A DNA stretch of 64,000 bases, taken from assembly GCA_039583875.1 (NCBI GenBank), contig CM077150.1, forward strand, positions 174,601,499 through 174,665,498, written 5' to 3'. The DNA comes from Platanthera guangdongensis (lineage: Eukaryota > Streptophyta > Magnoliopsida > Asparagales > Orchidaceae). The notes below the pieces were generated by a model, which was not told the origin of the DNA, searched no databases, and was given only the letters and a program-made list of their open reading frames with translations. A program made the position numbers and the translations under genes. Every line of letters begins with the position of its first letter. Within the stretch, counting starts at the first letter, position 1. This document shows, in pieces, positions 55,257-64,000 of the stretch.

Positions 55257-56870
55257 TTAAATTAAGGCCTCTCCATTGATCATACCTAGCAGATTTATAA
55301 AGAACAGATGGTTTCTCTTATCTAGGGGTTTGGTGAAGATATCTGCTCTTTGTAAATCAGTGTAGATGTAGACAAGCTTAATTTTATTTTTGTCCACACA
55401 CACTCTAATGAAATGATGTCTAATGTTTATATACTTAGTTCTACTATGATGTACTGGATTTTGTGCAATGGAAATTGCACTTGTGTTGTCATATAATAAA
55501 GTTGAATTATTTATGTTGAACCCATAATCTATGAGTTGGTTTTGAATCCACAACATCTGGGAACAGCAACTGCTACCAGCTATGTATTCTGCTTCAGCAG
55601 TTTAAGTAGACACAGATGACTGTTTTTTGCAAAACCAAGACACTAACCTCATACTAAGGAACTGGCATGTCCCTGAGGTACTTTTTCTGTCTACTCTACA
55701 TCCAGCAAAGTCAGCATTTGAGTATCCAGTCAACTCAAACTCTGACTCAGTTGGATACCAGAGTCCTAGACTAGGACAACTCTTTATATATCTTAAAATC
55801 CTTTTTAAGAAAATAAGGTGTGATTCTTTAGGGTTCACCTGGAACCTAGCACAATAACATGTAGCAAACATTATGTCTGGTCTACTTGTTGTAAGATATA
55901 ACAGGGACCCAACAATGGCCCTATATAATTTCTGATCAACAGGTTTCCCATGTTCATCAGAGTCAATTACAGCATTTGTAGTCATAGATGTTTTCTTGGC
56001 TGAGGCATCTGACATCCCAAACTTTTTGATTAGCTCATTAACATACTTAGATTGGGATATAAAGATGTCATCAGGTAGCTGCTTCACTTGGAGATCAAGG
56101 AAGTAGGAGAGCTCACACATGCTACTCATTTCAAACTTTGAATGCATGAGGTCAGAGAACCTATTGCATAGTTTGGAATCTGTAGACCCAAAAATAATGT
56201 AATCTACATAGATTTGTACTAAGAAGATTTGATCCTTATGGTGTCTACTGAATAATGTACTATCTACAATATCCCTAGAAAATGTATACACTTGAAGAAA
56301 GCTAGCTAAGGTTTCATACCAAGCTCTTGGAGCTTGCTTTAAACTTTAAAGGGCTTTATGCAATTTAAAGACATAAGAGGGATGAGTTGGTGAGATAAAA
56401 CCTGGTGGTTGTTCAATATAAACTTCTTATTTAAGTTCACCATTCAAGAATGCACTCTTGACATCCACTTGGTATACTTTGAACTTTTTGTAGGCAGCAT
56501 ATGCAAGGAAGATTCTGATTGCTTCCAGCCTTACAACAGGTGCAAATGTTTGGTCATAGTCAATTCCTTCCTATTGTCTATATCCTTGAGCAACCAGCCT
56601 TGCCTTGTTCCTTATTTTAATACCTTGGGTATCAAGCTTGTTTCTGAATACCCATTTAGTTCCAATGACTGGGTAGTCTTTTGGTCTTGGAACTAAATCC
56701 CAAACTCTGCATCTCTCAAATTGGTTGAGCTCCTCTTACATTGCAATAATATAGTGGGGATCTTTCTCTGCATCCTTAATATATTGCGGCTCAATTTGAG
56801 ATATCAAGCAGACATACATCAAGTCTTGGTTGAGTTAATGCCTGGTCTGCACACCAATTGAAATGTCTCC
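55257..56870 (-). pseudogene. Reverse transcriptase and RNase H of element B
   Basis: The N-terminal part is riddled with stops (56,870-56,300): [21 protein letters not shown] and [12 protein letters not shown] (motif A Asp kept). The catalytic box is altered: IYVDYIIFG at about 56,195-56,215, with Tyr for the second Asp of Y-x-D-D. RNase H: GYSNADFAGCRVDRKSTSGT (about 55,690), then NPVHHSRTKYINIRHHF and DIFTKPLDKRNH, ending MINGEALI and the stop at 55,257. The altered RT box means B could not copy itself in its present state. Confidence 0.85.
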
Positions 56871-57020
56871 AATCACTTGAGATACCGGGTGATCTCTAAG
56901 TGTGACAAATTCAGTAGGTGGAGTTGGTTGAGCAACAACTTGGGGAATAAATTACTCTTGTGGAAATATGGTTGCTGTTGTTGGCTCTACACTGACTGTA
57001 GTGTCTGCATCTTCACTTTC

Positions 57021-58433
57021 TTAAGCAATATGTGGAGAAGGTTGGCAAACAGCCTCATTGGTGAGGGTCAGTTCATTTAACTTCTCACACAAATTTGGTT
57101 CCTGCAAAGAGTTACTGGTAGAAATTTGTTTCTCTTTGTAAAACATGTTAGTTTCATCAAATGAAATATGTACAGATTCTTCAATTTTCATGGTAGATTT
57201 ATTAAAGACCCTATAAGCCTTGCTTACTTGAGAATATCCAAGAAAAATTCTCATTTCATCATTAGCTTCAAATTTTATAATGTGTTTCTTATTATTATTG
57301 TGAATGTAACATAAGCAACCAAATATTTTGAAATAGTCTACTTTAGGTTTCTTTCCTTTAAGTAGCTCATAAGGAGTCTTATTCTTAAGTTTGTGTATAA
57401 GACTTCTATTCAGTACATAATTTACTGTGCTCACAGCCTCTACCCAAAAGGATAGGGGAAAATGAGCATCTGCAAGTAATGTGGCTGCAGATTCAATTAG
57501 GGTTCTATTCTTTCTTTCAGCAACCCCATTTTGTTGAGGTGTTCTAGGAGCTGAGAAGCAGTGTCTGATACCTTCCTTCTCACAGAACTCTTGCATAAGA
57601 AGAGACTCAAACTCAGTACCATGATCACTTCTGGTCAATGCAACTGGAGTAGAGTACTCAATCTGTATGTTCTTGAGAAAATTTATAAAAACCTTGAAGT
57701 TATCAGACTTAGATCTCAGAAAGAATACCCAAGTGAATCTAGAGAAGTCATCTACAATCACTAAAGTATAAGATTTCCCTCCTAAACTTTGTACTACAAT
57801 AGGGCCAAAAAGGTCAATATGTAGTAAGTACAATATTCTAGATGAGTCACTTTTATTTACTGATTTAAAACTACTTTTAGTTTGCTTGCCTAATTGACAA
57901 GCCTTACAAAGGCTTTCCTTCTTGTAGGGGCAAGAAGGCAATCCTCTAACAAGATTGTCCATATATAGTTTGGCAATATTTTTCAGATTTACATGACCTA
58001 ATATCATATGCCAAAGGTCATTATTATTGCTAGTTTGATTAAATAAACATATTTCAGATTTAGCTGACTGGAAGTTAACTATGTAAATATTTCCTAGTCT
58101 AGTGCCAGTCAATACTACATGGTTATCTGAAGAAGTAATAATACATGCGGTTTTATTAAAGGATACCTGAAACCTTTCATCACATAACTAACTTATGGAG
58201 ATGAGGTTATACTTCAGTCCATTTACGTATGCAACCTTCCTGAAGGTGACTGCATCAATCTTGACCTTTCCATAGCCTTCAGTCTGGCCACAATTGGACT
58301 CGCCAAATATTACTTTAGGTCCTAACTTTGACTTGAAGTTGATTAGGTTGTCCTTATTTCCAGTCATGTGTTTAGAACAGCCACTATCCAGGTATCGCTG
58401 TTGCTCTATAGTGGGATAGTCTTTCACCTGCAA
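57021..58433 (-). pseudogene. Protease and integrase of element B
   Basis: Protease YLDSGCSKHMTG (58,385) and then, past a stop at 58,188, integrase open for 363 codons (58,112-57,021). The zinc region is complete here (GHVNLKNIAKL and CKACQLGKQTKS). The core has LLHIDLFGPI, TRSDHGTEFESLL and QQNGVAERKNRT with D, D, E present, and ends with VSKAYRVFNKSTMKIEESVH. This is the best preserved part of B. The frame stops at 57,021, before the RT linker. Confidence 0.88.
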
Positions 58434-58442
58434 AGAAATAGA

Positions 58443-60576
58443 TTAGCTATTCTTGACCCAGGTTACCTTAGGTCCTTCTTTCTTCACATAATTAAAACTG
58501 GAGATGTAAGAATATTCAAGTTGGCATTTATAACCTAAAGGGTGAAATCTTATAGGTGGAATAATCCATTGATTAAATTGGTTTATGGATGATCTTGGTT
58601 GATTATGAGTTTTAGAAAAAATAAGATTTCTGTTAACTTGAACTGTGTTCGACGAATTCAAGTGAGTTCGTCGATCTGAGTTCGACAAATGGGGGTGAGT
58701 TCGTGGAACTCCACTCAGAGAATGAAAGTAGTCATTCTCTGGGAAACAAAATTGTCGACCTCGGCTCGACGAACCATACTGTTTTCGTCGATTGTAGTTC
58801 AACGAATAGTTATAATGAAAGTTTACTTTCGGAGTTCGTCGACTTGAGTTCGACAAACTTTACACATTTCGTCGATCGGAGTTCGACGAAATCTGTTGAA
58901 TATTGTTATAGTTAGGATTTTTCTTATTCTGTTTCCTTTTCTTATTCTTTGGTTCTAATTCAGTTGGTTTAACATTTTTATCCTTATCTATTTTCTCTTT
59001 TCCTTTTTCAGAAACAAATTTAATTGGAGTTGTGAGAATATTTTTCTAAATTAGTGGGGGTTGGCTTGATAAAGCACCTAAGCCAAACTTGCCATTTAAC
59101 CTGGCATTAACTGTGTTTGTGATGTCCATCAACTTGATGCTTCTACCATTTAGGGATTCTTCAAGTTGCCTGGCCTCAGCTAACTCGGATTTTAGTGATA
59201 TAATTTGTTCTTGAGCTAAAGTTAGTTCATCTTTTAATTTAATATTTTCAGAAACAAAGTTTTCATGATCTGTTAATTTTTTCCTAAGTATTTTAATTTC
59301 TTTTTCAGAATTTATTAAATCTATACATAAAGATTTAAATTCAGTTTTGAAACTATCTGAATTATAATCAAATGATAAAAATACCTGATCTGCCTCTGAT
59401 TCAGATTCTTCATTATCTGATTCTTCTATTTATTCCTCAGCATCAAATGGGCTGCAAGAGGCTTTGATAGCCATAAGGCAAACTTCCCTTGCCTTAGCTT
59501 CTTCTTCCTCTTCACTGGAGCTAGATGATGAAGATTCTTCCTTAGTATCACTCCAGGTCTCATCCATAAAGCCCTTATCTTTTCTCTTATGCTTGCTGGA
59601 CAAAGTCTTGCTTTAGTGATGCTTCTTGGAATCCTTTTCTCTTCTTCTTTCCTTCTTTTGATTCTCAAGACACTCTGAGATAAAGTGTCCTGGCTTCCTG
59701 CACCCAAAACAGACAATTTCTTTAGTGGGTGTCTTGTCATACCTTGGTCTGTCATCATGTCTGTATAACTTTCTCCTGAGGTCCTTCTTTGCCATTTTGT
59801 AGAATCTCTTGGCTAAGAGACTCGGGAGTTCATCACTAGAAGTTGGAGTTTTTGTTTCTTCCGCAGCTTTAAAAGCTATGTTCTGCTCCTTTCTTGATGT
59901 TGTAGGAGTCTCTGTTCTGTAGATTCCCTGGACTTGATAAGCTACTCATATGATTTGAGCTTGCCTAGAAGAGATTTTGTATAAATTTATTTAAGACTTC
60001 TAGCCTCCTTGATTTACCAAATTCTGGAATCCCATGAGCTTGGGAAGCACATGAGGATTTTATCATTGACCTCAGTTAGAGAGATGTCTTTGTCCAAGGT
60101 CTTCAGCTCACTAATAATTAAACTTAATCTGTTGTACATGTCACTCACAGATTCTGATTCTTCTTTCTTAAAGTTCTCATACTTGAAGATGGGAATTGAT
60201 CTTCTTTCTTTTTTCTCATCAGCTGATCCAACAACCTTCTGGTTTAGAGAGTCCCAGATGGCTTTTGCAGATGTGTATTCAGCCACTTTCTGAAATATAT
60301 CATCTAACATAGTCTGAGCTAATATATTCATGGTCTTTGCATCTGCAATCTTTGCTTTTTCAGAGCATCTGTCCACTCAGGTGGTGGAAGAGCATGAGTG
60401 CTTGAAGTAGAGGTAGATGAAGCAGCTGTACGTTGAGGAGGACTTGTCAAAATAGAATTATATATGTCCTCATCAATAGAATTCATGTACAACCTAATTC
60501 TTTCCTTCCAGATTGCAAATTTATTCATGCTGCAGACTCGAGGTCTGGTGCTTGCATATTCTTTATTCTGTGCCAT
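58443..60576 (-). pseudogene. gag of element B, with coiled coil and palindrome-encoded linker
   Basis: Starts at 60,576 (MAQNKEYASTRPRVCSMNKF). A frameshift lies near 60,370, then ILAQTMLDDIFQKVAEYTSA, WDSLNQKVVGSADEKKERR and CFPSSWDSRIW. The knuckle CFGCRKPGHFISEC is at about 59,670-59,715. An acidic Ser/Glu stretch leads to a coiled coil (INSEKEIKILRKKLTDHEN and LKDELTLAQEQIISLKSELA, 59,345-59,160), then a Lys-rich segment, then a linker in which TTCGTCGA palindromes are translated as SNSSRRTP, SSSRGRQ and SNSDRRTH (58,900-58,640). Coiled-coil Gag extensions are characteristic of Sireviruses. Confidence 0.82.
58640..58900. repeat. Translated TTCGTCGA/TTCGACGAA palindromes in B
   Basis: Six inverted units inside the open frame 58,443-58,856 (137 codons on the minus strand). 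The symmetric bases give the repeated peptide S-N-S-x-R-R. The spacing is about 40-45 bp. Confidence 0.8.
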
Positions 60577-60657
60577 GCTGTGAAATAAACAAAACTAAGA
60601 TCAGATCTAACAAAGGATATTTTGGTTCAAGTTTTAACTTGTACAACCAAAGGAACC

Positions 60658-60672
60658 TGCTCGGATACCAAT
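60658..60672 (-). other. Primer binding site of B (tRNA-iMet type)
   Basis: On the minus strand ATTGGTATCCGAGC directly follows the LTR end; compared with the usual TGGTATCAGAGC one base is changed. It fixes which LTR is 5'. Confidence 0.85.
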
Positions 60673-60899
60673 TGAAAGATAGGGGTTAGATCTGATTACT
60701 CTAGAAGGGGGGGGTGAATAGAGTATGTTAAAACTTTGGTTGTTTTAAAATATTATCATATTAAATAAAATAGGTGATACTAGTAGTAGTAAAACAAAAA
60801 AAAGATAATCTAATCTAATCTACCACAGCACAACAAACTAGTCTATCATGGCCACAACAAGAAAACCAGGAAAAAAGGCAACCAGACAACACAAAAAAA

Positions 60900-60932
60900 T
60901 TTATAGTGGTTCCCCAACCTGGGTACATCCAC
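60900..60932 (-). promoter_or_regulatory. LTR B core promoter block
   Basis: On the minus strand GTGGATGTACCCAGGTTGGG then GAACCACTATAAA; TATA at 60,900-60,905. Nearly identical blocks are in LTRs A, C, E and F. Confidence 0.6.
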
Positions 60933-61764
60933 TCTTCTACCACCCTAGTAGGAATCCACTAGCAGGTTTTTGATCAGGTGACTGCCACCACAAGATCAAT
61001 TTTCAGGGAGATCTCACAACCCTTTGAGCTTTTGATCAGGTGCCCAAAAACCAAATAAACTTTTGAAGGGAGTTAATAAACCCTTTATATAGGAGGGGGG
61101 AGAGAGATTTGATGGTGTCTTCTCTTTCTCAAACAACTGAGAAGACTTAGTGGATTGTTATTGTCAAGGCTTCTTCAAAAATCACTTGAAGCCTTGCTCA
61201 GGGTGTAGGTCTTCTTCCTTGACTTGAGATGATCCAGGAACTTCTGACTGATTCAGAGATTGTTGTCCTTGAAAGCTTCGGGAGTTTAAGTTAAAGAAGA
61301 CTCTTGATAGTGATTGTTGTTGTTCTTCTTCTTCTTCAGTAAGATCAAGGAGAAAACAAAGTGTTTTCTGCATAGAGAATTTATGAATGTTATTTTTGTA
61401 TTCTTTAGTTATCTCTATGACTTTCTCTATTCTCTATCACTGAAAAGAGAAAAATCTCTTTTATATTCTCTGTCAAAAATTCTCCTTTGAATTTTGAATT
61501 CTTTGTATTGAATGTAGATTGCCTCGAGAATGAAAATCGGCTGGAGAATAATGTCTTTAATGAGTTTCCCCAACTATCCCAATTAATTAAGCAAGTAATT
61601 AACCTGATGAAGACCATAATTAATGCTGCCAATAACAACTATATTCAGAGAATATGTGCATTAATTACTCAGGAAATTATTACTAAAAAATATATGGAAT
61701 ATGCACAGAAAATGAGGAATATTCTAAGTCTGGAACTGCAACAGAAATCGTTGACCATAGAACA

Positions 61765-62105
61765 GATTTCGTTGACGTGAGATCCAAGTTCATCGAGCTG
61801 AGAAATCCTGTTCGTCGACCTGAGAAAACTTATTTGTCGACCTGAGATCCAAGTTCGTCAACCTGAACACAGCGAACTGTATTTTGTGAATAACTTGCCA
61901 ATTCTGCGCTCCAAGTTCGTCGAGCTGATAATCTATCTTTGTCGAGCTGAGTTTAGAGAAAATATCCTGGAAAGAATGTGTTGAAGTTGAAATCCAGACT
62001 TCATCGACCTGTGCTCGAATATTGTCGAGCTCAACTCAGAAAATTAACTCTGAGTTCGTCGACCAGCGATCGACGATCATTGAGCTGAGTTCGACGAACG
62101 TCGAA
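61765..62105. repeat. TTCGTCGA repeats in U3 of LTR B
   Basis: About a dozen TTCGTCGACCTGAG/TCGTCGAGCTGAG units, ending in a compact block CGTCGACCAGCGATCGACGA (about 62,057-62,077) with true inverted symmetry. The copy in the 3' LTR is at 51,265-51,600. Confidence 0.8.
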
Positions 62106-62294
62106 CTTATATACTGAACTTGATTTCTTCTAAGCCTTGAGTCAATCTGAGGTCTTTTGCTAGCTGGTCCATGTAATGTTGAATCTAAAGAATTAGTTTA
62201 AACTCTAAGACTCAAATACATGACCCTGGATATACATTGTAGGTCAGGCATCCTAATTAGTGAACCTAGACCAAATCCAACTAGGGATCCAACA

Positions 62295-62440
62295 AGATTG
62301 TCAATCAAGGAGATGTGAGCATTTACAGAGTGCCGATAGAGGAAAACATTGCGGATCTACTGACAAAGCCTCTCACACAGAAAAAGAATGATGGTCAGGT
62401 TAGATCTATGGGTATACGATACCTGAATGATCAACTCTAG
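62295..62440 (+). pseudogene. RNase H C-terminus of the Tork-like Copia
   Basis: After the TSD the host frame resumes: VNQGDVSIYRVPIEENIADL, LTKPLTQKKN and MGIRYLNDQL, then TAG. It directly continues FHLIREI at 50,172, proving that B interrupts one ORF. Confidence 0.9.
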
Positions 62441-63398
62441 TAGGAGTCTTTTGGATTGTATGTTTGTTGGATGTATTATTTCATTTGATGAATAAAGTAT
62501 TGTATTCATTTAATTTATATATTTTGGCAATTTCTTTTATTATGTTATTATTACAATTATGATAGAGCAGTTAACTAAATAAATGCCCTTAGAGTGTTTG
62601 CTTACATGGGTCAAGTAGTGACTTGAATGTGAGAACTTATGATCCCAGAAGCTTCATTTTTAAAGGTACCTAGTCATTGTATCATCTTAGAAGCTAAGGG
62701 AGATGATGATACCTTTAGGACTAGCATGTGCGTTGACTGATGACACGTCCTCACAGGTCATGATATTGTGATATCAAGTCATCACATTGGTACTTGTTAT
62801 GAACAAGTTGTACTGGACAGACGCACCATGAGAATACTTTGTGGATTGTTATATAAATGTGTCACAAGTATGGCTTAAGTGGCAATGGTGTTTGTGGTCC
62901 TTTGACCTGAAGTCACAATATTTATCGTGTGAGGAAGTGCGTGCTTTGATTCCATCAAAAGTCCAGTCTTGAGAAAGTTGGATGATAAAAGTGGTTATTA
63001 GGTACATTGCGAATAATTTAGGTGTTTGTGTGTGATCAGAGATGGGATTTGTCCTAATTTATGATAGGAGTTTCATCCATGGGCCCCTTGATGGAATGAG
63101 ACTGAGAAATGCATGGCCATGCTTAGTTGAGTTAGTATATGATATTGGGCTCACCAATTTCTGGAAGTCTATTCTAGATCAAGAAACTGGGATTGAAACA
63201 TTTTGAGGGTGACACGGTCTATACCTCTAGTTATATCCGGATGTAAGGAACGAAGGGACATGACAACATTGTAATATTAGTCACAATGGCTTTTGAGTTT
63301 AATAAACTCTTACTGTTTGGGAAGCAATAGTGTATTGCTAGATGTCGCTCATTATTTGTGAAGCCTTTGTTTGATACTTTCAAGATCAAGTGGTAGAC
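62441..63398 (+). other. 3' non-coding region of the Tork-like Copia, ending in a polypurine tract
   Basis: No ORF of note; T-rich with TTGATGAATAAAGT (about 62,485), a possible polyadenylation context. CAAGTGGTAGAC (63,387-63,398) corresponds to the usual Copia CAAGTGGGAGA tract before the 3' LTR, with one purine changed. Confidence 0.6.
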
Positions 63399-64000
63399 TG
63401 TTGGTGTTACCATTGTGATCTGGAAGTGATCAAGCATGTGTCCTCACTGCCACCTCAATATGAGCCTATCAGGGTCGCACATAAGATTGTGGAGAAATTG
63501 GTCGATTGGATTTGTATGATATAGCTCATATCATGAGTTGAAAAGACTTAGATCAATCAGGATAAAAGTGTCGAGTGCGTTCAGACCAGTCAACGCTTTC
63601 TTTGAGTTAAGCCTTAACTCGTTGAATGACAGCATTGAGTGTGTTGAGTATATTCAGCTATTTGTCGAGTCAAAGTGTTGATTCGACGAGTATGACACAT
63701 AAGTGTTGAGTTTGTTGATTATACTCGACGATTCATTGAGTCAAGGAGTTGTTTCGACAAGTCTGAGTCGTAGGCGTTGAGTGCGTTGAGCTCACTCAAT
63801 GCCTTCATCGAGAAAAGGGTTTACTTGATGAATTCGGCACTTAGGAGTTGAGTGCGATAAGTGCACTCAACACCATTCAATGAATCTGGCTTTTGGCATT
63901 GAGTGCGTTGAGTGCACTCAATGACATTCGATGATTTGTCGTGTTTGGCGCAGAAAGTGTTGAGTCCGCTCAACGCCTTCGCAGAGTCGAGCATTGATTC
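63399..64000 (+). mobile_element. 3' LTR of the Tork-like Copia (left part)
   Basis: Begins TGTTGGTGTTACCATTG after the polypurine tract and runs out of the window. From 63,560 it is filled with GTTGAGTGCGTTGAG and GTGCACTCAA inverted motifs and with TCGACGA/TTGTCGAGTC motifs (63,660-63,760), a palindrome-rich U3 like the other LTR families here. Confidence 0.75.

Larger units (their letters stand above)
50173..62294 (-). mobile_element. Complete Copia element B, Sirevirus-like
   Basis: A full-length element with a perfect TSD, AGATT (50,168-50,172 and 62,295-62,299), inserted in the RNase H of a Tork-like Copia; the host frame resumes after it. Order in sense (minus) direction: 5' LTR, primer site, gag with knuckle and coiled coil, palindrome linker, protease-integrase, RT-RNase H, palindromes, ORF3, 3' LTR. 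The LTRs are about 92-93% identical by eye, so it is old. It has the same plan as element A. Confidence 0.93.
60673..62294 (-). mobile_element. 5' LTR of B
   Basis: 1,622 bp, sense start at 62,294 (TGTTGGATCC). U3 holds TTCGTCGA repeats (61,765-62,105), the TATA block is at 60,900-60,932, and a G-run of 8 lies at 60,707-60,714. Compared with the 3' LTR there are many single changes and small indels. A 97-codon ORF at 61,487 on the plus strand has a near copy in the other LTR and is not supported as a gene. Confidence 0.92.

Overview
This window is plant nuclear DNA made entirely of retroelements. I see no host gene, rRNA, classical tRNA, CRISPR array or operon. Pseudoviridae-type (Copia) elements with Sirevirus features lie beside Athila-, Tat- and chromovirus (Del/Tekay)-type Gypsy elements, many of them nested with 5-bp target-site duplications (TSDs). 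tRNA-iMet and tRNA-Asp type primer sites and AT-rich spacers fit a large angiosperm genome. The species cannot be named from the sequence.

Layout. 1-12,326: Copia element A (minus strand), holding LTR C (1-591) and a solo Del LTR (6,821-8,936). A sits in the gag of a decayed Athila-type Gypsy (12,327-18,146), followed by a palindrome-rich Athila-like LTR (18,147 to about 21,150). 21,148-22,485: a mosaic of a minus-strand gag-like fragment and an Athila RNase H. 22,486-29,160: a second, probably non-autonomous Athila-like element whose LTR holds another solo LTR (22,819-24,434) and whose body holds a 1.84-kb array of alternating inverted units with tRNA-type promoter boxes (26,841-28,680). 29,640-31,132: a Tat-type Gypsy on the plus strand. 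31,210-31,343 and 42,143-46,516: a Tat-type Gypsy on the minus strand, split by a solo Sirevirus-type LTR (31,344-42,142), which itself holds chromovirus D (32,977-42,099). 46,517-64,000: a Tork/TNT1-like Copia on the plus strand, interrupted by a solo LTR (47,242-48,900) and by the complete but decayed Copia element B (50,173-62,294, TSD AGATT).

How the parts relate. A and B share one plan: LTR, gag, protease-integrase, reverse transcriptase-RNase H, a large extra ORF (ORF3) in sense orientation, LTR. All elements except D carry many stops, frameshifts or lost catalytic residues. D has an 862-codon open pol stretch but is cut inside integrase.

Most interesting signals: (1) a 76-nt GT-AG intron candidate at the D gag-pol junction whose removal restores the frame; (2) the alternating inverted array with divergent A/B boxes; (3) a TCGTCGA/TCGACGA palindrome vocabulary shared by at least six unrelated LTR families, plus co-varying GACACG-GG-CGTGTC palindromes in the Del LTR; (4) the non-envelope ORF3; (5) a 482-bp flank duplicated together with the D LTR.
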